This document shows positions 36,901 to 47,079 of a stretch of 64,000 nucleotides of DNA, in pieces. Source of the stretch: Gnetum montanum (lineage: Eukaryota; Streptophyta; Gnetopsida; Gnetales; Gnetaceae). Numbering within the stretch: the first letter of the stretch is position 1; each line of letters starts with the position of its first letter. Location: assembly GCA_015680685.1 (NCBI GenBank), contig MNCI01006545.1:6428-70427 (forward strand). The letters run 5' to 3'. The translations under genes were made by a program, and so were the position numbers. The notes under the pieces are model-generated. The model saw only the letters and a program-made list of their open reading frames with translations. It searched no databases and was not told where the DNA came from.

Positions 36901-39156
36901 ATAGTACATACATTAAAGAATAAAATTAGTGTGCATAAGAAATTAATATTCAAAGGTGTTTGTATGTAGCAGCCACAAAATAGGAGGGCAACTAGTGGCT
37001 GATAGTTGACTTAAATAGTAGCACATTATGGATGAAATCAACTAAGAGCTTAACATGTGCTTATGTTGAAGGCATGAACAAACTTGAACAAGTTCATTCC
37101 AAAATCTTTGATGAAGATGATGATACCTGTTGGCACATTTTGGCCATTTCATGGAACAGGTTGGCATGATAAAATTGGTTAAGAGTTTTTGGAGAAGTGG
37201 AAAAAATTTCAGTTTGAGAGGAAAAGAATAAGTTAACAACACCATTCTTTTAATTTAAGAAAAAGAATATAGGAGCACCATTCCTATAGTAAGCTTATAA
37301 ATCTCTACTGATGGATATAGGATCACTAACGTGTTGTTTTCCCTCTATAATTATTTGCATTACATTTCAAAGGGCAGCAATATAGATATATAAATATATT
37401 ATGATACACTGGGCTTTACTGATGAATATCCTGATAATCTCAATGCCTGCTTTTCATCTCTATCACAACCAACCAAAGTCTAGCGGGATTATGAAGGAAG
37501 TTCAATTTCTATAAGCATCATTTATATGATATAAATCTGTACCAAATTAAAAAGCATCTCAAGTCAAATTGGTTTTGTATCCATTTCATTTTAGGAAAGC
37601 ATATCTCTACAGCAATGCAAATTCAGCAGTCTGGTGTAGGGTAAAGTTATTTCTCCTATGAATCGTCTAAAATTTCATGGCTAAGCATGAAATTTTTGTC
37701 TGTAATGGAATTCCATGCTCAGAGGACTGCCACACGGCCATCAAGTTTATATCTGAACTGATCAAACAGGAAATTAATATAAGAGATACAAGCATGCAAA
37801 GGTGAAAAGCTGAAACGAAATTGTAGAAAAATTTTGAAGCACAAGAAGCTTCTTCGGTGGCCATGGTGGCCCTGTTCTGCGCTACAATCCACACATACCA
37901 TACATGGAAACCAGAGTCTCGTTTTGCTGAAACCCTGGTCTCATTACCAGATTTTCTCTCATTGCTCCCGTTGCTGACACTAGGGCATCTCCATCAAATA
38001 AAACTACCCCCTTCTTTAGCATATCACATGCCCGGTCCATTCGCTTATACTCACTACTCTGCTCATCCATTCAATCCTTTCTTTTCAACATCGCATTCCC
38101 TTCTTCCCGCAAGTAAACTACTCTGCTCCTTGCTTGGGTAAATGCAACCCTTCTGATTTCCCACGCCTACTTACGTGATTGAATTTCATTCTTTTTTTTA
38201 AGGCTAACAGCAGATTATGCGACAACCTTTCCCCCTCTCCTTCGGACGCTCATATTGAATTCCTATAATTATCCCTGGTAGAAGGTCATGATCAGTGATG
38301 ACCACCACTACCGCTACATCAATGAGCTCTTGTTCTGTGCGGCGAGCTCTTGTTCTACGTGGAGGTCCACGCCGTGTAGCTAAGGTGCAATCGCATCGTC
38401 GATGCACAACCAAATCCTACCAGCCTTTGCGCTGTTCTGCGTAACTCAGCAAATTTCGTGGTTGCATGCCCAGGGCTCCACCGTGGCTAGGTACACCTTG
38501 AGCACTACGGGTAGAAATGGACGAGGTTCATTGCCGCAACAATGACGAAAATAGAAATGGCATCGCTGATAGGATCTTATTTCAAAGATTTCAAGCATTT
38601 AGAAATGTAAACCACAATTATCATTTTCTCTTGGAACCTACAATCAGAAATTACCAAAAATAGTAGCAGTGCCCGACGCCAACACATTCGTCTTCACCAT
38701 TGCCAATCCATCAAGTGCGATCACAGAGACATGAAGACACAGCAAGATAGGTGCACAACTGAATCAACAGAACCAGGAGATGTTTTAGCCGATGCCGATA
38801 AATCAGAGTTGCAGTTTATTCAGAAGAAACCGTCATGATTGAAGACAAATACAAAACCCGAACGCACGGAATTAAAGTCATAAAAATAAAATTTCAATTT
38901 CATATGATTCGGTGGAAAAAAAATAATTTTAGCAAATTTTTCTTACATGCAACAATTGTATTAATTTAATTATCTCAAATGAATTACTAAGGCTTTATAC
39001 ACGGTGGGTAATTAAAATCCTAGATAAAATATGACAATTGTATGAAGCTCTTAGGAGATCTTGGATTTATTTTTTATATAGGTTATTGCTTATAAAAGCA
39101 ATATTTGTAATATTTACACATGCCAATGTTAACATGATTTTCTCCTAACTTTATGT

Positions 39157-39241
39157 ATAAGTTACAACTTCCTAACTTGTTGGGCAAGTAATATCTCCTA
39201 ACTTGTTGGGCAAGTTATAACTTCCTTACTTGGGAGAGAAG
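39157..39241 (+). repeat. Short tandem repeats upstream of a TATA box
   Basis: Three units carry cttcctaacttgttgggcaag or a variant, 26-32 bp apart. A TATA box (ctataaaaagg) follows at about 39283. Confidence 0.65.
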
Positions 39242-39775
39242 TTAGCCAAGATATTTTGGAATATGTAACTACCCATGAGACCCTATAAAAAGGCTTCAAG
39301 GGTAGGGAGGAGATAACACACTACTTGCTCTCACTTGGAGTCACACACTTGGGATTGCTTGTAAGATGACTTGTTAAAGACAACATTTCAGCCTCTTTGT
39401 CATAGTCCTGTGAGTTATGTTTATTATTTTTTATTTTGCTTAAATTGTTTAGCTAGTGGTTTAGATAGTATCATCCTTGGCAAGTAATTTTGGGATTTTT
39501 AGATTGCTCTTATTGTTTTTGTTGCATGATAGAAAATTTCTATTAAAATTTTGCCATAGAAGAGCTTGTGTTTGAAAGCCTTAAGAGCATTTTAGTAGTG
39601 AATTTTATTATTGTGCAATGTATAAGAACTGCTATTAAGATTGTTGTAAGAGAGCCTCTACATGTAGTCAAGCTGTTGAATGATTCAATAGTCAAAAGGG
39701 TTCAGACAATCATTGGTATTTTGATAGGATCAGAATAGCTTCTTTTATCTTTAAAGTGAATCTCCGTGGTATTTT

Positions 39776-40018
39776 NNNNNNNNNNNNNNNNNNNNNNNNN
39801 NNNNNNNNNNNNNNNNNNNNNNNNNNNNNNNNNNNNNNNNNNNNNNNNNNNNNNNNNNNNNNNNNNNNNNNNNNNNNNNNNNNNNNNNNNNNNNNNNNNN
39901 NNNNNNNNNNNNNNNNNNNNNNNNNNNNNNNNNNNNNNNNNNNNNNNNNNNNNNNNNNNNNNNNNNNNNNNNNNNNNNNNNNNNNNNNNNNNNNNNNNNN
40001 NNNNNNNNNNNNNNNNNN
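39776..40018. other. Assembly gap (243 N)
   Basis: Unknown bases inside the insertion in element Z. The true size may differ. Confidence 0.99.
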
Positions 40019-40209
40019 TCATTTGTAGTTTACACACAATGCAATTGTTTCATTTTTCACAACCGCACACCGTAACAGCACACACACATACTCACATTAA
40101 CTACTGAGTCTATTTGGAGGTATCTGGGCCTTGGTGTTGCCAGAAGACCAGCAAGCACCTAAATCCTGTTCGAGGACACTCATTGGCGGTCGCATCCCAA
40201 ATGGTGGCC

Positions 40210-41340
40210 AACAATACTATTAGGGAGAGTTGGAAATTCCTGATAGCTTCAAGCAAGAGCCTCTAGAGCTAAAAAAATTATCGACTGGCATAGAATATGC
40301 ATTTTTTAATAATGGTAAATTGGTCATAATTAATGCCAAACTTGCTTCTGGAAGAAAAGAAAAATTGTTGAAGGTAGTTAACAAGTGGTCAACAGCCTTT
40401 ACTTGCTCATATCTTGAGTTGACTAGAATCAATCTAAGGATATGCCAGCATCACATTTACACTGACCTGACCATAAAGCCTAGAAAGTAGCTGCAGAGGA
40501 AACTAAACTCCAAATTGAAGTAGATCATCAAAGAGGAAATTAAACAACTCCTCAAGGTGGGGTTCATGTATCCCATTGTGGATAGTGCATAGGTTAGCCC
40601 ACTCGTAATTGTGTTGAAGACGGGTGGAAAATGGTGGGTTTGCATTAATTCAATTTGTTGAATATGACAACATTTAAAGATGATTTTTCCTTGCCATTTG
40701 TGGATTGAGTGTTAGATACCATATTCGGGCATTGTTATTATAGCTTCTTGGATGGTTATAGTGGCTATAACCAAATCCAGATTGTGCCAGAAGATTAGGC
40801 CAAGACAACATTCATAAGTCCTTGGGGGACTTTTGCATATTGTAAGATGCTCTTTGGTCTATGCAATGCCCGTACAACATTTCAATGCTTGGTCCTTAGT
40901 ATCTTCCAACAGCAGATCAGTAGTGGTGTTGAAGTCTTCATGGATGAATTCTCTACCTATGGAGCTACATTCGAGTAAGGCTTGGACCACCTAGAGTAAG
41001 TATCAAAGAGGTGTGTTGAAATAAACTTGTGGCTCAACTAGCAAAAGAGCCATCTCATGGTTCAAGAAGGCATTGTGCTAGGGCAATGAATTTTACAAAA
41101 AGGGATTGAGGTAGACCTAGAAAAGATAAGGGTCATCCAAGGAATAACATGCTAACTAGAGACTGTTAAAGATGTTTAATCATTCCTTGGACACACTAGC
41201 TACTACTAGTGATTCATAGAGAATTTTTCTAAGATTTTAAAGCCATTAGTAGAGCTTACAAAGAGGGATGCACCTTTCATCTAGATGAAGGAATGTGAAC
41301 ATGCATTCCAATAGTTAAAAGAAAAACTCATAGAAAGACT
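40210..41340 (+). pseudogene. Element Z reverse transcriptase, dead
   Basis: Begins with the connector PLELKKLSTGIEYAFFNNGK and EEKLLKVV-like sequence at 40257-40380, a layout typical of the Athila-type protease-RT junction. RT palm: IIKEEIKQLLKVGFMYPIVD, VSPLVIVLKTGGKWWVCINS (40524-40650), DDFSLPFVD, SFLDGYSGYNQIQIVPED (40744-40797), TTFISPWGTFAYCKMLFGLC (40808-40867). The catalytic box is EVFMDEFSTYG (40931-40963), so the second Asp of the Asp-Asp pair is Glu. The thumb follows: EVDLEKIRVIQGIT and SFLGHTSYY. Several stops, so it cannot be translated. Confidence 0.88.
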
Positions 41341-41790
41341 AATCATATGAGCACCTGACTAGTCCAGACCCTTTCACATCATGACAGATGCATCTAACTA
41401 TGCCTTGGGAGTAGTGCTCATGCAAATAGATGATAAGAAATGTCCATATTACATCCATTGCACAAGTCAAAGCATTGTGGGAGCATAGTTAAATTACACC
41501 ACCATGGAGAAAGAGTTAATGGTAGTGGTGTATGCTCTAGAAAATTTCAGGCACTATGTGCTTGGTTACAAAGTATTTGTGCACACAGACCACAATGCAA
41601 TTTTTTTCCTAATGAATAAGCCAATGGTGAGCCCTTGTGTCATACGATGGCTCATGATCTTATAAGAATTTGATCTCATGATGGTAGATTGAGAAGGGAC
41701 CAAGAATGTGATTACTAATCACCTCTCTTACTTAAGATGGAATAATAAAAAGAAGGAGAGCTTACTCTTTGATTAGTTTTTAGATGAAAT
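41341..41790 (+). pseudogene. Element Z RNase H, decayed
   Basis: Would degrade the RNA strand during reverse transcription. Visible: PFHIMTDASNYALGVVLMQI (41371-41430), LNYTTMEKELMVVVYALENF (41491-41550), HYVLGYKVFVHTDHNAIFFL (41552-41611), then the YEFDLMMVDREG-like and HLSYLRWN segment (41665-41740). The first catalytic Asp (TDAS), Glu (KEL) and Asp (HTDH) are kept, but stops interrupt it. The linker to integrase (FLDEIIFIGEISEKT) follows without a clear PWFAD motif. Confidence 0.8.
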
Positions 41791-41879
41791 CATCTTTATA
41801 GGAGAAATAAGTGAAAAAACACTTGCAAAAGCAATGCATCGTCACCTATCTTCTTACTTAGGAGATGCCATAAGATTTG

Positions 41880-43075
41880 GATTTTAGAAAGAAGCAGAAA
41901 TTCCTTCATTGGGTCAAATATTTCATGGAAATCAATGGGCACCTCTACAAGGTGTGTGACGATGGCCTGATTTGTTGGTGTATCCTTGAAGAAGATCAAT
42001 TGTGCATTCTCTAGGATAATCAAGAAGGGCCTTGTGGAGGCCACTTTGTAGGGAGATGCATGACCATAAAAATCCTGATGGTAGGATACTATTGGCCTAC
42101 AATCTTTAGAGATGTCCACTAGTTTGTCAAGTCTTGTGAATGTTGTCAATAAGAGGGGGGGATAACCCCTTGATGGAAGGTCCTCAACAATGGATTCAAC
42201 CACTGGAACCTTTCAACATATGGGTCGTTGACTTCATGGGTCCCATCACATCCATGTCCAATGGGAAGACATATATTATAGTAGTAGTCAACTACTGTAT
42301 AAAATGGATAGAAGCAAATGTTGTTACTGATTGTACATTATCCATTGCTGCTAGATTCATACAACAAAATATTGTGAATAGGTTTGGGATGTCACGTTCA
42401 CTAATTTCTACTAATGGAACTCATTTCACGGGTGCCACTTTTAGAAAGTTAATGCAATGCTTGGGGGTTGAACATAAATTAACAACACCTTATCATACCT
42501 AAGCCAATGGTCAAGGAAAGGTAACCAACCAAGAGATCACAAAAATAATAATGTGGACCATTAGAAAATATGGGAAGGATTGGAGTACAAAGCTTAATGA
42601 TGATTTTTGGGCTGATCATTCAACATGGAAACTTCCTATTGGCTATTCTCCCTATGAGTTAGTGTACGGGAAACTTTCAACACTCCTAATTCAGTTTGAG
42701 CTTTGTACACTCTCAATAGCTTGTGATCTAAATCTTAACCTAAGTCTAGCATAGAAAGAAAGATTAATTAACCTAAATGTGCTAGATGAAAATTGATTAG
42801 TGACCCTATCCTTGAATGATGTGAATAAGACATTCAGCAAGCAATGTCATGACCTTAGAATATGAAAGGTAAAACTTCAACTAGGAGATAAGGTTTTTTA
42901 TTGGAACACCACATATATACCTCAAAAGGAAACATTCCAAACATTATGGAAGGATCTTATATAATTGATCAAACCTTTCCCTCTAGGGCCATGATAATTT
43001 ACAAACCTAAAAGCCCGAATAAAAAGTAGTTAGTCAACATCCAACAAGTAAAACCTTTCCTCGAACCTAGATAGG
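41880..43075 (+). pseudogene. Element Z integrase, dead
   Basis: Would insert the cDNA into the chromosome. Zinc-finger part around 42020-42160 (frame-shifted; CQVLCECCQ-like). The catalytic core is open over 42140-42502 with FNIWVVDFMGPITSMSNGKT and RFIQQNIVNRFGMSRSLIS. The first Asp is present (VVDFMG), the second is lost (STNGTHF where SDNG is usual), and the Glu is Lys (ANGQGKVTNQ at 42501). A C-terminal part at 42551-42980 contains SPYELVYGKLSTLLIQFEL, ERLINLNVLDEN, KVKLQLGDKVFYWN and no chromodomain. The VDFMGP core and absence of a chromodomain support an Athila/Tat rather than chromovirus lineage. Confidence 0.85.
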
Positions 43076-44714
43076 CCAGTGCAATTACCACCTCGATGGA
43101 TGGACAACCATGTTCCATTTTTCAGATTTCCTCCTTCTAACTTAGTCATGGGTGAGATGGCCATCCGTGCTAACCATCAATATGGCTTCTCAGTTTTTCT
43201 AATTTTTATTTTCAACGTTTTTGATTTTACAAGTTATTTATTTTACAAATTTTTGGATTTTCAAATTTTTCGAATTTTTCACCATTATTAGTACCTTTGA
43301 CCCTTTCTTGATTATTTTACACATATATTTTACTTTATTTTATTTTGATTCAAGTGTGATATTTTCTTATTTTTGCTAATAAAATTGCTTTATTGCCATA
43401 GGACATAGTGTCATTGTTGCTATTTACTAATGATGGTTTGTGCTTAATGTTGTGATTGTCGATGTCTAGTTTTTATTTTTGAATTTTGATGTTTGATGAC
43501 TTTGACATGGTTTATTTTTCATGGAACAAGTAGTGAGTCCACATCATCTACCCATTCAACGAACTCTATGGTTCTCCTTGTTCTAGGAATTTGAGGTCCT
43601 TTCCATTAAAGAAACTTTTAATCAATCATTGACCTTGGTAGTTCTAGAATTAGAAAGAATTCAAAGGTTTGTTAAGGGTGTGACTTCAAGGGGACTCAAT
43701 ACTCTTTGTACTCTTCTACTTGCTTGAGTGTTTTTTCATGGAATTCTTACCGTTCCATATCAACCACTGATAGGAAGTGGAATAAAGTCTTTGCATGGTG
43801 TGGTTCCCATCCAAAAAAAGGATGGAAATTCAAAGAACACTCCTTAGACATGAATAAGTCCTTGCACGATGTGGTTCCCTTTTTAAAAAAACCATGGCAA
43901 TTCAAAAAATACCCCTTGGACAAATAAACGAGCTACAAGCATTGGTTATGGGACTAGAATAGCATACACCTATGCTTATAGGTCCCCTCTAACTAAGGCC
44001 CCTCCCCTCTCACTTCTTGCCTCTCTTTTATTCTCTTTGTAGAATGATGGTTGTTTTGTGGAAGCACTCTTGTGTCTTAAGTGAGTGGATCAGTCTTAGA
44101 GTGGTGATGTGAAGTCACTAAAAGCTGTTGGTTTTGGTATGGACTAAGGATGGATCTTCTTAGGTCATTTTAAACACAACTTCCACAAGGGACTTCTTAT
44201 GACCTCAATTTGGAACTTCATTCCACCTTCTCTATCATCCATCCATGATACCACAAATCACCTCACTACTATGTTCTATGTTATGCTCTATGTCTTGGTC
44301 TGATGTGTTGGGATTCTTGAGTAGATTCTTTCTAGTTAGTCCTTAACTTGTCATGTCATTAAATCAAATATGGGGTCCATAGACTCCTTAGTTGAGGTTA
44401 TGCAAGGGAAAAAAGGGTGTGAGCCTACTATGGGGAGGATCCACTTGCATAGCTATTGTTCTAGGTAGTTAAGGTTCCTTACCTTTGACATTGCCACAAT
44501 CCTATCTTTCACATATTCCATTAAGTATTTTGCTTAGTGCTCCTTAACCTTTTATCTCATTCATCCTCCAAATTAGTTTTTCTTCATTTTTCCAAATTTA
44601 TGAACTTCAACATCCTCTTCTCATGTTTTCATACTATTCTTAACCTTTTAAGCTTTCATTTGACACCAATTTCACTTAGAAACTCCTTGTATTTTATAGG
44701 TTTAACCAAAGTCA
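43076..44714 (+). repeat. Element Z 3' region between integrase and ORF3
   Basis: T-rich and mostly non-coding. Two tandem units of about 71 bp with the core gtctttgcatggtgtggttccc start at 43781 and 43852. The conserved family 3' UTR motif (gagctacaagcattggttatg, then ctctaactaaggcccc) lies at 43930-44005. No gene seen. Confidence 0.6.
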
Positions 44715-44812
44715 ATGGTCATCAATAGTTGTGTTGATGAGGCATCATTGACATAACCAACTGCATCGATGAGGCCTTGTTTACGCAACCCAAAAAACCT
44801 ATATATACCGCT
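44715..44812 (+). promoter_or_regulatory. LTR-like promoter segment upstream of ORF3 (element Z)
   Basis: Three half-units like those of the family LTR U3 (gtgttgatgaggcatc, actgcatcgatgaggcc, ttgtttacgcaaccc) are followed by an aacctatatatacc TATA box near 44800. The downstream sequence is not R/U5 of the LTR, so this is an internal promoter-like module, not an LTR copy. It lies about 470 bp before ORF3 when the retroposed insert is ignored. Confidence 0.5.
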
Positions 44813-45187
44813 AAACACTTTGCAATTTTTCATCATTTTCTCATAACACACGGGGAGTTTTTTTTGTAAATTTTTAGATCCCCAAACCTTCTAGAGCCCA
44901 TAACTTCCCAACCGTTTGTTCAAATCATTCCATTTTTTAATCTTGCACTTACTGGAGGTAAGATCTTTATCATGGGGGCTACAAACCTTAAGGTTTCTGA
45001 TGAAAAATTGATGAATTTTTTAGGAAATTTTTCTAACTCCCCCAAGGGTTAATAACCTTAACAACATATACATATCAACTTTTCAATAGTTAACCCTTCC
45101 AACAACCTCTGGGGTGATTTATTAATGATAATACATAAATAAAATAATAATTGAAATAATCAAATTAGTCATAATCACAAATTAGCC

Positions 45188-46998
45188 AAGTGTAAGGCGT
45201 GGAACTGCACGGTCTTTGTGCAGGCGGCAACCCCCCCCCCCCCAGCGACTTATCCTGCGGACCTGTAGAGCGTGGTGCGAGCTTGCGGACACCATGGGAA
45301 CGACGTCGACGTACGAACCTGACTACATTGTCTACTGGGATGACGTGGAACTCTGGCAGATGGTCTACCAGTGCGGCTGGGCCAACCGGCTGTAGAGGCT
45401 GGTCGGGGACCCTGACCTTCCTGACAACACATTCTTTACTAACTGGCGCGGTGATCAAACTTTCTTTCGTGGCCATGCAATTCGGCTCACGGAAGCCGCC
45501 CTGGCTAGCTACTTGGGGGTCCCGGCCGCTGGTGAGGTCATCCTGCTGACCTCCCGCAGCCTCCAGAACTTTGCGACCTTTTTCGAGGGGCTAACCCCAA
45601 GAACGTAGAGCCGCCAGGTCCCTCGGTCTTCTCTCCCACGCCTTTGGGCTCATGCCGCCGCCTTGGTGAAACGTTTTTTCGTCCAGTCGGGCAACGTGTC
45701 CAAGCTCCAGGGGTTGCATTTCACCTTCTTGAGGTGCTTGAAGGACGGCACCCAGGTTAACCTGCCACGGTTCTTCCTTGAGGCCCTCCACCGTAAACGA
45801 TGTGGACACCACTCGGGGTTAATTTTGGCTTTGTGGCGGGGGGCGGGGGGCAGGGGGCTCCTGGCCCATCCTTTGCCCCCCCTGGGGGTCGCCCCACGGA
45901 TGCCCCCCCCACCACCTCGATTTCCCCCACCCCGGCCACTCAGCAGTGGCAGACCGCTTTGAACCTCACTTGGGGAAGCCGCTCTCATCGAAATCCCCCC
46001 TCGCCTGACCCCCCCAGCGCCCCCCAAATTGGGAGGCAGAAATGCAACAGGCAGTTGCTGCTGCTCGGGAGGCCGAGCGACAGATTTCGGAGGCAAAGTG
46101 GACCGAGACCCTGGCTCAGTGGCATGCCGACCACGACGCCCAACTTCATGAACAGGCACAATAGCTGAGCTGACAGCACATGCTCATGATGGAGATCTCG
46201 TGGGCCCAGCTCATTGATGAGCTCCGGGACCGAATCAGGGAGGAGCTGCGCCAGGAAGAGGCGGATTGTCAGGCCCAGGAGGTGGTGGCCCGGGAGGAGG
46301 AGGAGCGCTTGAGGGAGGAGGAGGAGCAACGACAATGACAACTTGACCAGACACATGTTCACAGTTCCTGTCAGTGGCTCAGGAGGGGGCGTTGCCCATA
46401 TAGCATTTTGGGCATTAGTTGTGAGAGCTCCTGGGGGGAGCTCAGACGACACATCAGACGCACGTCCGCTCGATTCCATCCTGATGCAGGGGACTCGTCG
46501 GCTGACTGGATCAGGAGAGAGGCTACTATGTAGGGAATTCAACAAGCCGTGAACTTCATGGACACCGAGGAGCATCGTGCCACCCTGGACCTACTTCATG
46601 AGCTGGAACGGCCTCGGTGTGCCTGTTGCCTTCTGCCAACTTGCCCCTAATGGCCCCCCCCCCTTTTTTTTTCCGCTACCCCCCCTCCTTTGTTTGTTTG
46701 TTGGGGTTGCAGCCCCCCCCCCTTGGGGGTGCACTCCCCTTCCCCCCCGTTTTTTGTTGTTGAGGGTGCGCCCCCCTCCTCTTGCTCTCACTGTTCTACT
46801 CTGAGGTTTTTGAGGGTTTGAGGTTTTGAGGTTCGGTGGCTTGGCTCGAAGTCCTCTGTACTTTGAAATTTGTATTTTTTTGGGGCCCCCCTTAGTGTGG
46901 GCCATCCCTAATGTCCCCACCATTGTAATTGTTTACTCGTGTACCATAACTTTTAGTAATACAATCCCGAACATTCTCTCTCTCAAAAAAAAGTGTAA
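45188..46998 (+). mobile_element. Retroposed GC-rich insertion with poly(A) tail and 8-bp target duplication
   Basis: Body 45196-46990, flanked by identical aagtgtaa at 45188-45195 and 46991-46998, and ending in an A run (46985-46992 including the duplication). X lacks it at the same place. It is sharply GC- and CpG-rich against its AT-rich host, with 13 C at 45231-45243 and long G/C runs near 45837-45912 and 46651-46760. The poly(A), short target duplication and lack of LTRs point to reverse transcription of an mRNA by a LINE-type machinery. Confidence 0.8.
45294..46630 (+). pseudogene. Retroposed coding sequence, plant-mobile-type N-terminal domain plus coiled coil
   Basis: Start ATG in a good context (accATGg). 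The N-terminal part reads MGTTSTYEPDYIVYWDDVEL, WQMVYQCGWANRL, a TAG at 45393, then DNTFFTNWRGDQTFFRGHAI, RLTEAALASYLGVPAAGEV, a second TAG near 45606, and KRFFVQSGNVSKLQGLHFTF and VNLPRFFLEALHRK. The pattern (RG-x-I-x-LTE-x-A-LG-P, then a hydrophobic F-rich block) resembles ORFs annotated as putative plant transposon/mobile-domain proteins; this is by eye. A Pro/Gly-rich low-complexity linker (45820-46020) and frame change follow, then a Glu/Arg/Gln-rich coiled coil: EMQQAVAAAREAERQISEAK, LIDELRDRIREELRQEEAD, EEEERLREEEEQRQ (46037-46335), ending LLHELERPRCACCLL near 46630. It is a pseudogene with at least four stops. Confidence 0.6.
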
Positions 46999-47079
46999 CT
47001 ATCCTTAAGAGATAAAGGTATCCTAATTGCTTTAAGGTTACACAATGATTGCTAATCCATGGTCCCATTGTGATTACAG

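Larger units (their letters stand above)
37075..40200. mobile_element. About 3.1-kb insertion in element Z between protease and RT
   Basis: X runs from its protease to RT in about 350 bp, whereas in Z homology stops near 37075 and resumes near 40200. The insert is less decayed than its surroundings in its middle (37.85-38.87 kb, many CpGs, antisense ORFs with no domain I recognise). Its right part looks like an LTR: 26-32-bp tandem repeats with cctaacttgttgggcaag at 39157-39241, a ccctataaaaaggc TATA box at 39281, and, after the 243-base N gap, ggaggtatctgggc at 40116, loosely like a Met-tRNA primer site. Edges are approximate and I found no target duplication. Confidence 0.5.

Noticed and set aside
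39702-40107. Open frames of 90-113 codons in three frames
   Set aside because: They are produced by the N gap at 39776-40018, which cannot contain a stop when translated as unknown residues.
37057-40216. TGTTG...CCAACA ends as LTR termini of the insertion in Z
   Set aside because: The flanking 5-mers (gctta, atact) do not match and the ends do not coincide with a clear homology break.
45650-46575. Long minus-strand ORFs (169 and 196 codons) in the GC-rich insert
   Set aside because: GC-rich DNA has few stops by chance. The plus strand carries the start codon in context, the coiled coil and the poly(A) tail, so these are antisense shadows.
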